Shown here one piece after another: positions 54,543-63,858 of a stretch of 64,000 nucleotides of DNA; within the stretch, counting starts at the first letter, position 1, and each line of letters begins with the position of its first letter. The translations under genes were made by a program, and so were the position numbers. The notes beneath the pieces were generated by a model. That model was not told the origin of the DNA and searched no databases. It was given only the letters and a program-made list of their open reading frames with translations. Source of the stretch: Palleronia sp. THAF1 (GTDB taxonomy: Bacteria > Pseudomonadota > Alphaproteobacteria > Rhodobacterales > Rhodobacteraceae); the NCBI RefSeq assembly GCF_009363795.1, contig NZ_CP045420.1:2399001-2463000 (forward strand), written 5' to 3'.

Positions 54543-55693
54543 CGCTGGACACCGCAATCTTGCACTTATCGAACATGGTAGCCTTCCCCACCGTGTCCGA
54601 TCGACCCAACCGCGCGCTGATCGACTGGTATGCCGAACGGCTGGAAGCGGTGGGTGCGCGCGTCCGGGTGCTGGCGGCGCAAGACGGCGGCAAAGCCAAC
54701 CTCTTTGCGACCATCGGGCCAGAAGGCGACGGCGGCATCGTGCTGTCGGGCCACACCGACGTGGTCCCGGCAGAGGAAGCAGGCTGGACCAGCGATCCAT
54801 TCGCTTTGCGGGAAGACGATGGGCTGCTGTATGCGCGCGGGTCCTGCGATATGAAGGGCTTTCTGGCCTGTGCCTTGGCGGTTGCAGCGCTCTACGCCGA
54901 AGGCACCTTGCGCCGCCCGCTGCATTTCGCGCTGACGCACGACGAGGAAGTCGGCTGCCTTGGTGCGCAAGCCCTTGTGGATCAGCTGAAATCCGAAAAC
55001 GTCAGCCCCGCCGTCGCGATCATTGGGGAACCGACATCGATGAAGATCATCGACGGGCACAAGGGCTGTTGCGAATACACGACGACCTTTCACGGGCTCG
55101 AGGGGCACGGATCGGACCCGGATCGCGGTGTTTCAGCGACCGAATACGCGGCGCGATTCATGGTGCGTTTGCTAGAGCTGCGCGCTGACCTGAAGGATCG
55201 CGCCCCGGCCAACGGCGCCTTCGACCCACCCTACACCACCGTTCAGGTCGGCCGGTTCGAAGGCGGCGTTGCTCGCAACGTCATCGCCGGGCTGGCACAT
55301 GTGGATTGGGAACTGCGCCCGGTAAACGCAGCTGACAAGGATCACGCCATCCGCACGATGCGCGATTACTGCAATTCCGTGCTGCTTCCGGCCATGCGCG
55401 CCGTCCACGAAAGCGCGAAAATTGAAACTTCGACGATCGGCGACGTGGTCGGGTTAGAGCCCGTTACTGACAACGAAGCCCGCGATATCGTCTGCGCGCT
55501 GACCGGCGACAACGGCACCGCCACCGTCGCGTTTGGGACGGAGGCAGGGCTGTTCCAGCAACTCGGCTGTGCGGCAGTTGTCTGTGGTCCCGGCTCTATC
55601 GAACAGGCACATAAGGCGGATGAATACGTCAGCCGCGACCAGCTTGCCGCCTGCATCACGATGCTGGAACGGTTGGACGCGCGTCTGCGCTAG
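54539..55693 (+). CDS. argE: ArgE-like acetylornithine deacetylase (M20 family)
   Basis: This 384-residue M20 metallo-deacetylase has the zinc-site motifs VLSGHTDVVPAEEAGW, YARGSCDMKGFLACAL and LTHDEEVGCLGAQAL, with a dimerisation domain (about 180-290) and final EQAHKADEYVSRDQL. Acetylornithine deacetylase is the closest family name. Because it is translationally coupled to a DoeA-like ectoine hydrolase, deacetylation of N-acetyl-diaminobutyrate is a plausible alternative, replacing the usual DoeB; that is inference. Its stop overlaps the convergent dipeptidase stop in CTAG. Confidence 0.88.
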   Translation: MTLDTAILHLSNMVAFPTVSDRPNRALIDWYAERLEAVGARVRVLAAQDGGKANLFATIGPEGDGGIVLSGHTDVVPAEEAGWTSDPFALREDDGLLYARGSCDMKGFLACALAVAALYAEGTLRRPLHFALTHDEEVGCLGAQALVDQLKSENVSPAVAIIGEPTSMKIIDGHKGCCEYTTTFHGLEGHGSDPDRGVSATEYAARFMVRLLELRADLKDRAPANGAFDPPYTTVQVGRFEGGVARNVIAGLAHVDWELRPVNAADKDHAIRTMRDYCNSVLLPAMRAVHESAKIETSTIGDVVGLEPVTDNEARDIVCALTGDNGTATVAFGTEAGLFQQLGCAAVVCGPGSIEQAHKADEYVSRDQLAACITMLERLDARLR

Positions 55694-56739
55694 GCCCAGC
55701 TTTTCTTCAGCACGCGCAACCAGTTGCCATGGCAGATCTTTTCCATCAGCGGCGCGTCATAGCCGTGGTCCGCCATCGCCTGCCGTAGCACGCCCAGATC
55801 GCCCACGGTCCGCAATTCGGCGGGCACAAGCGCGCCATCGTAGTCCGACCCGATCCCCACGCGATCCTCGCCCAGCCGGTCGATCAGGTGATCGAGGTGC
55901 CGCAATAGAACGTCCACGCCTACGTCCGAGCGCATCTTGCCATCAGGTCGAAGGAAAGCGCAGGCGAAGTTCAGGCCCACCATCCCGTCGCTTTCAGCGA
56001 TGATATCAAGCTGTGCGTCGGTCAGGTTGCGGGCGTGCGGCGAGACGGCATGGGCGTTGGAATGCGTCGCCACCACGGGCCGTGTGCTGATCGCCGCCAC
56101 GTCGCGGAAGCCCGCCTCGTTCAGGTGGCTCATGTCCAGCATGATCCCCAGCCGGTCGCATTCGCGCACCAGCCGCTTACCTGCATCCGTCAGTCCGGGA
56201 CCAATATCGCCGGTAGAGGGGAAGCGGAAGGGCACGCCATGCCCGAAGATGGTATCGCGCGACCAGACCGGGCCGAGGGACCGCAGGCCGCGCGCATAGA
56301 AGCCTTCCAGTTCTGTCGAATCGGGGCCGATGGCCTCTGCCCCTTCGATGTGGCAGATCGCGGCCAGCCGATCCGATCCCAGCGTTTCGCGCAGATCGGC
56401 AACGGTCCGGCACACCCGAACCATGCCCTGCCGTTCCAATTCTTCCAGGATCGCGAATTCTTCCTCGACCACACGGCTGGCGGCGCCCTGTGCGACCATA
56501 TCCGGCAGCGGCATGTCGTAGGTCTCGCCCTGCATCGCGGCCATGCGGGCCGAGGCATCCATGGGCGACGGCACCCAGATCGCGAAGAAGCCCCCGCCGA
56601 AACCACCGGCGCGGGCGGCAGGCATGTCGATGGCTCCCTCGCCCCCCTGCGCCAGTCCCGCCACGGCTGAGACCCCGCCCAGCGTCAAAAGGCGTGTCAG
56701 CAGGTCATTGTGCCCGTCGAAGATTAGCGGCTCGCGCAT
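55690..56739 (-). CDS. Membrane dipeptidase (M19 family)
   Basis: This 349-residue zinc dipeptidase of the renal-dipeptidase type has FDGHNDLL near the N-terminus (HxD metal pair), CHIEGAEAI (Glu ligand), GIMLDMSHLNEAGF and VVATHSNAHAVSPHARN (His ligands) and the C-terminal VGIGSDYDGA. No signal peptide is seen, so it is probably cytoplasmic. Substrates are D- or L-dipeptides or related amides. It is convergent with the ArgE-like gene. The 200 bases between it and the tRNA gene hold no gene that I can support. Confidence 0.93.
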   Translation of the reverse strand: MREPLIFDGHNDLLTRLLTLGGVSAVAGLAQGGEGAIDMPAARAGGFGGGFFAIWVPSPMDASARMAAMQGETYDMPLPDMVAQGAASRVVEEEFAILEELERQGMVRVCRTVADLRETLGSDRLAAICHIEGAEAIGPDSTELEGFYARGLRSLGPVWSRDTIFGHGVPFRFPSTGDIGPGLTDAGKRLVRECDRLGIMLDMSHLNEAGFRDVAAISTRPVVATHSNAHAVSPHARNLTDAQLDIIAESDGMVGLNFACAFLRPDGKMRSDVGVDVLLRHLDHLIDRLGEDRVGIGSDYDGALVPAELRTVGDLGVLRQAMADHGYDAPLMEKICHGNWLRVLKKSWA

Positions 56740-56941
56740 GGGATCGCTCCTTTTTCGTCACGGGCACCCAACGCGAAAGCGCGGGCGGGGACAACCGGAA
56801 GGAGTGGGCGGGCGAGGGTTTGAAGGGCTGGAACGCCGAACGAGGTTCGCGGAAGGCGAGCACGAGAATTAAACCGGGTGCCGCACGCGTTTGCGGGCAA
56901 ACGCTTTCGCGCACTGTTTTTTAATCTTCGATTGAAAAACT

Positions 56942-57017
<76 letters not shown>

Positions 57018-57098
57018 ACTCGGGCGCAGGGAGTGCCCCAGCCCCCTACCCTTGTCAAGCGGGGAACAAGGCGGGATCGGGAGGCGTTGCAGTGCAGA

Positions 57099-58433
57099 AT
57101 GTTTTTAAATCTCATTGTCAAATTCCGGCAGCTTGCGCGCCGTCTTTGGGTGCGTGCGGCGCTGATCTCGGGGATGGCGGTGCTGGCGGCCCTGCTGGCG
57201 CCCCTTGGCAACTTGCTGCCCTTTTCGCTGACGACGAAGATCGACCGTGAAACGCTGCAGGCGCTGCTGGATATTCTGACGAACTCCATGCTGACGGTGG
57301 CGACGTTTTCGCTGTCGATCATGGTGACCGCGCATCTGGCCACCGATGGCAACGCCACGCCGCGTGCCTACCGTTTGCTGCAACAGGATCGCCGCACGCA
57401 GACCGTGATCGCCACATTTATCGGGGCGTTCATCTACGCGCTGACGCTGACTATCCTGATGAACACGGGGTTGTTCGTCGAAGGCGAACTGGCGCTGGTC
57501 TACATCCTGACGGTTTTGGTGATCGGCATGGTGGTCGTCGCGATCCTGCGGTGGGTCGGCCACTTGGATGGCTTGGGCTCGGTCGAGGCGACAATGCGGC
57601 GCGCGGACGAACGCGCTGAAGAGGCGATCAAGGACTTCAACGCCTATCCCTATCTGGGCGGCCGTGCCGCCCTGCCTGTCGTGCCGGCAGGGGCGACCAA
57701 GCTTATCTCGGACCAGACCGGCTACGTACAGAACATCGCCACGACATCCCTGTCGGATACCGCAGGGGAAATCGGCGTCACCGTCCACGTCCAACAACGC
57801 GCCGGGGATTGGGTGATGAAAGGAGAGACGCTGGCCCAAGTCGTCGGCGATGTGCGGCTGACCGATGAGCAGGCCACTTCGCTGCGCGCAAATTTCCTTA
57901 TCTCCGACCGGCGTGAGCACGGGCAGGACATCCTGTATTCCCTGCTCCTTCTGACCGAAATCGGAGAGCGCGCCCTGTCGCCCGGCATCAACGACCCGCG
58001 CACGGGTGTGTATATCGCCAGTCGGCTGTCGCGCCTGATCAGTGAGATCGAGCCGGAACGCGAGATGGCAGAGCCAGCGGCGCCGAACGTCTACATGCCG
58101 GGTCTGAACATGATGGGCCTTGTGGCAACGACGCTGGATCCGATCTCGCGCGACGGGCGGACGTTCTTCGAGATCGGGCATGCCATCCAGACCGCCGCGC
58201 GCGATCTGGCCAAGCACGATGATCCCGGCATCGCCCAATCGGCCCGTGGCCTAAGTGCGCGCGGACTGAGTTATTCGCGCGACGGCATCCTGATCCTGGA
58301 AGACCTGCGCCGCATATCCGAGCACGCCATCGCCGACGGCCCCGCCCCTGTTACCAGCGAGAAGCCAAAGGAAGCGGTGGTCGAGGCGCTTGGAGAAGAG
58401 GATAACTCTAGTTTCTTCCGCGAGACCAGCTAG
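57099..58433 (+). CDS. DUF2254 family membrane protein
   Basis: This roughly 444-residue protein belongs to the DUF2254 family of unknown function. The N-terminal third has four hydrophobic segments: ALISGMAVLAALLAPLG, then LTVATFSLSIMVTAHLAT, VIATFIGAFIYALTLTI and LVYILTVLVIGMVVVAIL. The large soluble part includes ALPVVPAGATKLISDQTGYV and TEIGERALSPGINDPRTG, a conserved core. ATG at 57099 has only a distant GGGAGG; a TTG four codons upstream is an alternative. It ends three bases before the convergent gcvP stop. Confidence 0.85.
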   Translation: MFLNLIVKFRQLARRLWVRAALISGMAVLAALLAPLGNLLPFSLTTKIDRETLQALLDILTNSMLTVATFSLSIMVTAHLATDGNATPRAYRLLQQDRRTQTVIATFIGAFIYALTLTILMNTGLFVEGELALVYILTVLVIGMVVVAILRWVGHLDGLGSVEATMRRADERAEEAIKDFNAYPYLGGRAALPVVPAGATKLISDQTGYVQNIATTSLSDTAGEIGVTVHVQQRAGDWVMKGETLAQVVGDVRLTDEQATSLRANFLISDRREHGQDILYSLLLLTEIGERALSPGINDPRTGVYIASRLSRLISEIEPEREMAEPAAPNVYMPGLNMMGLVATTLDPISRDGRTFFEIGHAIQTAARDLAKHDDPGIAQSARGLSARGLSYSRDGILILEDLRRISEHAIADGPAPVTSEKPKEAVVEALGEEDNSSFFRETS

Positions 58434-58436
58434 CCC

Positions 58437-61274
58437 CTACTCCGCCGCCTCTTGGTAGCTTTCCAGCGGCGGGCAGGTGCAGATCAGATTGCGGTCACCG
58501 TGGGCATTGTCGACCCGGTTCACGGGGGGCCAATACTTGTCCACGCGGAACGCGCCCGCCGGGAAGCACCCGACTTCGCGGCTGTAGGGGCGGTCCCAGT
58601 CGCCCACGAGGTCTTCCACCGTATGCGGCGCGTGTTTCAGCGGGTTGGCCTGCGCGTTAGATCGTCCCTCTTCGATGGCGCGGATCTCTTCGCGAATCGC
58701 CAGCATGGCGTCGCAAAAGCGGTCCAGCTCGGCCATTGTTTCCGATTCCGTCGGCTCGACCATCAGGGTGCCGGCTACCGGCCAGCTCATCGTCGGGGCG
58801 TGGAAACCGTTGTCCATCAGCCGCTTGGCAATATCGTCCACCGTGATCCCGGCGCTGTCTTGGAAGGGGCGGCAATCAAGGATGCACTCATGCGCCACGC
58901 GCCCGTTCTGCCCGCGGTAGAGCACCTTGTACGCGCCATCCAACCGTTCCGCGATATAGTTGGCGTTCAGGATCGCGACCTTGGTGGCCTGTGTCAGCCC
59001 CTCGCCGCCCATCGCCCGGCAATAGGCCCAGCTGATCGGCAGAATGGATGCCGATCCAAAGGGCGATCCGCTGACGGCCCCTTCATCGGCGCTGCCCGGC
59101 GCGCCCGGCAGATGAGTCGCCAGATGGGCGCGCACGCCGATCGGGCCCATGCCCGGCCCGCCCCCACCATGAGGGATGCAGAAGGTCTTGTGCAGGTTCA
59201 AGTGGCTGACATCCGCGCCGATCCTGCCGGGCTTCGACAGTCCGACCATCGCGTTCAGGTTCGCGCCGTCCAGGTAGACCTGTCCGCCGAACTCATGCGT
59301 GATGTCACAGACTTCGCGGATGCCCTCTTCGAACACGCCATGGGTCGACGGATAGGTCACCATGCAGGCCGCAAGCCGGTCGCCCGCCGCCTCCGCCTTG
59401 GTGCGGAAATCCTCGACATCCACGTCGCCGCGCTCAGTGCATTTCACCACGACGACCTTCATGCCCACCATCTGCGCGCTGGCTGGGTTGGTGCCATGCG
59501 CGTTCACCGGGATCAGGCACACATCGCGCTGATCGTCGCCGTTGGCGGCATGGTACGACCGGATCGTCAGCAAGCCCGCGTATTCTCCTTGCGCACCGGA
59601 GTTCGGCTGCATCGACATGGCGTCATAGCCCGTGATTTCGCACAGACGCTTGGACAGGTCACCGATTAGCGCTGTATATCCCTGCACCTGATCCAGCGGC
59701 GCAAGCGGATGGATATTGGCGAACTCGGGCCATGTAACGGCGGCCATCTCAACAGCCGCATTCAGCTTCATGGTGCAGGACCCCAGCGGAATCATCGCCC
59801 GGTCCAGCGCCAGATCGCGGTCGGCCAAGCGGCGCATGTAGCGCATCATCTCGGTTTCGGCCCGGTTCATGTGGAACACCGGATGCGTCAGATAATCAGA
59901 GGTCCGCGCCAAGGCCTCGGGCAAGCGGTAGCCAGCATCGGCGGCGGGTCCGGTCACGCCGAATGCTTCCAGCAATCGCTCCAGAGTCTCATCCCGCGTG
60001 GTCTCGTCCAGCGCGATGCCAAGCTGTGTGTCACCCACGCGACGCAGGTTGATCCGTCGGTCCGCAGCGGCTGCGAAAATCACCTCGCGCAGCGCGCCGA
60101 CCTCGACCGTGATTGTGTCGAAGAAGTGCTTCGGCGCGACCGTATAGCCCGCGCCTTCCAAGGCAGAGGCGACACGCGCCGCCTTCTGATGAATCCGCTG
60201 CGCGATGGCTTTCAGCCCCTCGGGCCCGTGGAACACCGCGTAGAAACCGGCCATCACGGCCAGCAGAGCCTGCGCGGTGCAGACATTGCTCGTCGCCTTT
60301 TCGCGGCGGATGTGCTGTTCGCGGGTTTGCAAGGACAGGCGATAGGCCTGATTGCCCCGCGCATCGACGGACACGCCCACGATCCGCCCCGGCATCGCCC
60401 GCTTCATGGAATCACGACAGGCCAGATACGCAGCATGCGGCCCACCGAACCCCATCGGCACGCCGAACCGCTGAGTCGAACCCACGGCGATGTCGGCCCC
60501 CATCGCGCCCGGCTCTTTCAAAAGCGTCAGCGCCAGCGGATCGGCGATCACGATCCCCAACCCCTTGGTCCTGTGCAGCGCCGCGATATGGTCCGTGAAG
60601 TCGCGCACTGCGCCATGCGTGCCGGGATACTGGAACACGCCCGCGAAAACCGCGTCCGCATCCATGTCGTCGGGCGATCCCACGATCACCTCGATCCCCA
60701 GCGGCGCGCAGCGCGTGCGGATCACAGCGATGTTCTGCGGATGGCAGCCTTCGTCCACGAAGACCGCGCCCGCCTTCGACTTGGACACCCGTTGCGCCAT
60801 GGTCACGGCTTCCGCCGCCGCCGTCGCCTCGTCCAGCAGAGACGCGTTCGCCACCTCCAGCCCGGTCAGATCGCAGACCATCGTCTGGAAGTTCAGCAGC
60901 GCCTCCAGCCGCCCCTGGCTAATCTCGGGCTGATAGGGCGTGTAGGCCGTGTACCAAGCCGGGTTCTCAAGAATGTTCCGCTGTATCGCAGGCGGCGTGA
61001 CCGTGCCGTGGAATCCTTGCCCGATCATGGTCGAGAACACTCGGTTCTGCTTGGCCAGCTGCCGCAATTCGTACAGCAACTCGCGCTCGGTCGCGGGCGG
61101 GTCCGTCAGCGGCGTGTCCTGACGGATGCCCGCAGGCACCGTCTCATTGATCAGCGCATCGAGGCCATCCACGCCCAAAGCGGAAAACATCGCGTCCATC
61201 TCTGACGGCGACGGCCCGATGTGGCGGCGGTTCGCGAAATCGTAGGGGTCATACCCGGTCGGTTCAAACGGCAT
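58437..61274 (-). CDS. gcvP: Glycine dehydrogenase (decarboxylating), P protein
   Basis: GcvP is the PLP-dependent decarboxylase of the glycine cleavage system and passes the aminomethyl group to the lipoyl arm of GcvH. The 945-residue fused form has the two halves; the PLP lysine lies in [20 protein letters not shown] and the glycine-rich loop is present. Early motifs are [15 protein letters not shown] and [17 protein letters not shown]. It is the last gene of gcvT-gcvH-gcvP, with a repeat copy (61303-61340) between gcvH and gcvP. The start [10 protein letters not shown] is preferred. Confidence 0.98.
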   Translation of the reverse strand: MPFEPTGYDPYDFANRRHIGPSPSEMDAMFSALGVDGLDALINETVPAGIRQDTPLTDPPATERELLYELRQLAKQNRVFSTMIGQGFHGTVTPPAIQRNILENPAWYTAYTPYQPEISQGRLEALLNFQTMVCDLTGLEVANASLLDEATAAAEAVTMAQRVSKSKAGAVFVDEGCHPQNIAVIRTRCAPLGIEVIVGSPDDMDADAVFAGVFQYPGTHGAVRDFTDHIAALHRTKGLGIVIADPLALTLLKEPGAMGADIAVGSTQRFGVPMGFGGPHAAYLACRDSMKRAMPGRIVGVSVDARGNQAYRLSLQTREQHIRREKATSNVCTAQALLAVMAGFYAVFHGPEGLKAIAQRIHQKAARVASALEGAGYTVAPKHFFDTITVEVGALREVIFAAAADRRINLRRVGDTQLGIALDETTRDETLERLLEAFGVTGPAADAGYRLPEALARTSDYLTHPVFHMNRAETEMMRYMRRLADRDLALDRAMIPLGSCTMKLNAAVEMAAVTWPEFANIHPLAPLDQVQGYTALIGDLSKRLCEITGYDAMSMQPNSGAQGEYAGLLTIRSYHAANGDDQRDVCLIPVNAHGTNPASAQMVGMKVVVVKCTERGDVDVEDFRTKAEAAGDRLAACMVTYPSTHGVFEEGIREVCDITHEFGGQVYLDGANLNAMVGLSKPGRIGADVSHLNLHKTFCIPHGGGGPGMGPIGVRAHLATHLPGAPGSADEGAVSGSPFGSASILPISWAYCRAMGGEGLTQATKVAILNANYIAERLDGAYKVLYRGQNGRVAHECILDCRPFQDSAGITVDDIAKRLMDNGFHAPTMSWPVAGTLMVEPTESETMAELDRFCDAMLAIREEIRAIEEGRSNAQANPLKHAPHTVEDLVGDWDRPYSREVGCFPAGAFRVDKYWPPVNRVDNAHGDRNLICTCPPLESYQEAAE

Positions 61275-61302
61275 GGCGTTATCCTTTCCGGGCGCGTCGC
61301 AC

Positions 61303-61340
61303 CCCTTCATCGTTCCACAAATACCTGCGCCGCAGGCAGG
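61303..61340 (-). repeat. Intergenic repeat, copy F (reverse orientation)
   Basis: On the minus strand CCTGCCTGCGGCGCAGGTATTTGTGGAACGATGAAGGGG matches the family core with a CTGCG hairpin. It sits inside the gcvH-gcvP gap, so it is not at the end of a transcription unit. Confidence 0.8.
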
Positions 61341-61362
61341 CCAGCGGCCCGCCCAGCGCGCG

Positions 61363-61728
61363 TCAGATGAATTTCTTGTAGGCCGCTTCGGACATGAACT
61401 CGTCCAGCGCGGACATATCCTCGACCCGCATCTTGAAGAACCAGCCCGCGCCCAGCGGATCGTCGTTCACCAGCCCCGGATTATCTTCGAGTGCGGTGTT
61501 TACCTCGATGATCTCGCCATCGACCGGGGCCATGATATCGGACGCGGCCTTCACGCTTTCGATCACTACCACGTCGTCTTCTTTCACGACGACCCGGCCC
61601 TCATCGGGGAGTTCGACGAAAACGATATCTCCCAACTGTTCGGCGGCATGTTCGGTGATGCCGACGGTGATGACGTTTTCCTCGTCATCCTCGGGGCGCA
61701 GCCATTCGTGTTCTTCCGTAAATTTCAT
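61363..61728 (-). CDS. gcvH: Glycine cleavage system H protein
   Basis: GcvH carries the aminomethyl group on a lipoyl-lysine between P, T and L proteins. The 121-residue protein has the lipoyl lysine in [20 protein letters not shown] and starts [17 protein letters not shown]. It lies 15 bases after gcvT in the same operon. Confidence 0.97.
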   Translation of the reverse strand: MKFTEEHEWLRPEDDEENVITVGITEHAAEQLGDIVFVELPDEGRVVVKEDDVVVIESVKAASDIMAPVDGEIIEVNTALEDNPGLVNDDPLGAGWFFKMRVEDMSALDEFMSEAAYKKFI

Positions 61729-61743
61729 CGCAGCAAGTCCTTG

Positions 61744-62853
61744 TCAGCGTTTGTAGGTGGCGGGGCGGAAGGGCAGATCGACGACCTCGACCGGCAAGCG
61801 CCGCCCACGCAGCTCACCCTGCAGTTTGGTGCCGATGGCGGCGTGGTCAATATCCACGTAGCCCATGGCGATCGGATGCTCGACGGATGGCCCGAATCCG
61901 CCGCTGGTGATACGCCCGACGGCGCGATCTTCGGCAAAGAGCTCCACCCCGTCGCGCATCGGCGCGCGGCCTTCGGGTTTCAGGCCAACACGCAGGCGGG
62001 TCGGTGCGCCGTCCAGCTCGGCCAGCACCCGTTCCGCCCCCGGAAATCCGCCTGCTCGCGCGCCGCCTGTCCGACGCACCTTCTGAATCGCCCAGACTAG
62101 GTTCGCCTCGATCGGAGAGGTATGGATGTCGATGTCGTTTCCATAGAGGCACAGGCCCGCTTCCAGCCGCAACGAGTCGCGTGCGCCAAGGCCTACGGGG
62201 ACCACGCCGTCTGCTTGCAACACGCGGCGCGCGAAGGCTTCGGCCTGCGCAGCGTCCACCGAAATCTCATAGCCGTCTTCGCCCGTGTATCCCGAACGCG
62301 AGACCCACAGATCGCCGTAGTCGCTGCCCAGTGTGGCCACATCCATGAAGGACATTTCCGCAGCGCCGGACGCGACGCTGTCCAAGACGCTTTCCGCCAA
62401 AGGCCCCTGCAACGCCAGAAGCGCGCGGTCCAACATCTTCACGTCGCATTCCGGCAAGCCCTTCTGCAGCAGCGCCAGATCGGAGTCCTTGCAGGCGGCA
62501 TTCACCACAAGGAACAGATCGCCCGCGCGACGCGCGATCATCAGGTCGTCGAGTATCCCGCCGTTGTCGCCTAAAAACAGCCCGTACCGCTGTCGTCCGA
62601 CTGCCAGCCCGATAACGTTCTGCGGCACCAGACGCTCCAACGCGGCGGCCGCCGCATCCAGCCCGTCCGGGTGCGTCACCACGATCTGCCCCATGTGCGA
62701 CACGTCGAACAGCCCCGCGCCGGATCGGCAGGCGACATGCTCTTTCATCACGCCCAGCGGAAATTGAACCGGCATCTCGTAGCCCGCGAAGGGCACCATC
62801 TTGCCGCCGAGTTCGACGTTCAGGTCATACAAAGCAGTGCGCAGCGGCGACAT
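61744..62853 (-). CDS. gcvT: Aminomethyltransferase (glycine cleavage T protein)
   Basis: GcvT moves the one-carbon unit from GcvH to tetrahydrofolate, releasing ammonia. The 369-residue protein has GGKMVPFAGYEMPVQFPLG at the N-terminus, GLFDVSHMGQI, SRSGYTGEDGYEISVD, and LGARDSLRLEAGLCLYGND (folate-site region). ATG of MSPLRTALYDLN follows AAGGAGGCTTAGGG. It is the first gene of the gcvTHP operon and lies directly downstream of the tandem glycine riboswitch. Confidence 0.97.
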   Translation of the reverse strand: MSPLRTALYDLNVELGGKMVPFAGYEMPVQFPLGVMKEHVACRSGAGLFDVSHMGQIVVTHPDGLDAAAAALERLVPQNVIGLAVGRQRYGLFLGDNGGILDDLMIARRAGDLFLVVNAACKDSDLALLQKGLPECDVKMLDRALLALQGPLAESVLDSVASGAAEMSFMDVATLGSDYGDLWVSRSGYTGEDGYEISVDAAQAEAFARRVLQADGVVPVGLGARDSLRLEAGLCLYGNDIDIHTSPIEANLVWAIQKVRRTGGARAGGFPGAERVLAELDGAPTRLRVGLKPEGRAPMRDGVELFAEDRAVGRITSGGFGPSVEHPIAMGYVDIDHAAIGTKLQGELRGRRLPVEVVDLPFRPATYKR

Positions 62854-62881
62854 CCCTAAGCCTCCTTGGCCCGTTTCGTCG

Positions 62882-63040
62882 CCCCCTCTGTCCTTGCGCC
62901 TGAGATCGCTATCCCTTCGGCGGGTGCATCCGCACCACTCTCCAGAGTTCCGTCGCACGAAGGTCCTGGGGCCTGAGAGTTTACCGGGGCGGTTGCTCCT
63001 TCGGCATCGGGCGCACCCGATTCTCCCTTCGTGCAGGACA
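62882..63040 (-). promoter_or_regulatory. Tandem glycine riboswitch upstream of gcvT
   Basis: The minus strand shows two glycine aptamers in series. The first has GGGAGAATC, GCCGAAGGAGCAACCG, AACTCTCAGG and CCAGGACC; the second has CTGGAGAGTG, GCCGAAGGGATAGC, ATCTCAGGCGCAAGGACAGAG. The GCCGAAGG and CTCAGG blocks are the hallmark conserved parts. The element lies in the gcvTHP leader, 30 bases before the gcvT start, as in many bacteria where glycine binding turns on the operon. Confidence 0.96.
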
Positions 63041-63098
63041 TAGGTGCCACAACCCCGCCCCCCTTGCCAAGTGGCGCGACAGGGGCGACATCGGCGCC

Positions 63099-63689
63099 AT
63101 GCATGATCCCCACTTCTTCGGCTATGGCAGCCTCGTGAACCGCCGCACCCACGTCTACACGCCTTGCCACCCCGCGACCTTGCCCGGCTGGCGGCGCGAA
63201 TGGCGCGCGACCGCGCTGCGTCCGGCAGCATTCCTGACTGCCCGTCCCGTCGCGGGGTCTGCCATCGACGGCTTGATCGCCCCCGTGCCCGGCAACGACT
63301 GGGCCGCGCTCGACCAGCGTGAGGCAGGCTATGACCGTGTGCCTACGGACGCTGTCCACCATCCCCTATCTGGCGCGCCACAGATCGCCGTCTACTCCAT
63401 CCCGCCGCGCCCCGACGATCAGTCCGAATGCCCGATCCTGCTGAGCTATCTGGATGTCGTGGTGCAGGGCTTCCTGACCGAGTTCGGAGAAGAGGGCGTG
63501 ACCCGCTTTTTCCAAAGCACGGACAATTGGTCGCTGCCCGTGGCCGATGATCGCGCCGCACCGCTTTATCCCCGCGCGCAACCCGTCAGCCGCGCCGAAA
63601 CCGTGCTGATAAACGGCTGGTTGGCCAATCTGGGGTGCCGGATCGTCGATGCCTCGACGACTGGACTTGGCCCCGACGCGGCGCCCTGA
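63099..63689 (+). CDS. Gamma-glutamylcyclotransferase-fold protein
   Basis: This 196-residue protein has the GGCT/AIG2 fold: the substrate loop [17 protein letters not shown] (YGSL motif) at the N-terminus and the conserved Glu in [12 protein letters not shown], the likely catalytic residue. The C-terminal extension carries [14 protein letters not shown] and WLANLGC. Enzymes with this fold cyclise gamma-glutamyl groups to 5-oxoproline, and bacterial forms may act on other gamma-glutamyl amines. It is divergent from gcvT. Confidence 0.85.
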   Translation: MHDPHFFGYGSLVNRRTHVYTPCHPATLPGWRREWRATALRPAAFLTARPVAGSAIDGLIAPVPGNDWAALDQREAGYDRVPTDAVHHPLSGAPQIAVYSIPPRPDDQSECPILLSYLDVVVQGFLTEFGEEGVTRFFQSTDNWSLPVADDRAAPLYPRAQPVSRAETVLINGWLANLGCRIVDASTTGLGPDAAP

Positions 63690-63699
63690 CCTACCCACA

Positions 63700-63716
63700 T
63701 TTAGAAACTTTCTAAC
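63700..63716. promoter_or_regulatory. Predicted Irr box (iron control element) upstream of katG
   Basis: TTTAGAA-ACT-TTCTAAC matches the alphaproteobacterial ICE consensus TTTAGAA-N3-TTCTAAA with one mismatch at the last base. TTAGAA and TTCTAA are a perfect inverted repeat. It is 143 bases upstream of katG and just after the GGCT stop. irr itself is in this window. I see no other copy. Confidence 0.7.
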
Positions 63717-63765
63717 TTTCCCGTGCTTCGGGGGTGGCCAATCCGGCGACAGGCCCCATTTTTGG

Positions 63766-63797
63766 CTGACCCGCGCAGGCAACGCCGCGCAGGTCAG
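63766..63797. promoter_or_regulatory. Imperfect dyad upstream of katG
   Basis: CTGACCCGCGC and GCGCAGGTCAG pair at 10 of 11 positions with a 10-base spacer, 61 to 92 bases before the katG start. It could be a regulator binding site or a leader hairpin; the protein involved is unknown. Confidence 0.4.
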
Positions 63798-63858
63798 TAT
63801 TCTCCGGCAGGCTCTTTGCGACTTTGCCGGACGGGACGACGACAAGGAGACGACTTCC

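Noticed and set aside
59709-61205. 498-codon plus-strand frame opposite gcvP
   Set aside because: It is antisense to the well-conserved gcvP; composition is Arg/Gln/His rich and no motif is visible.
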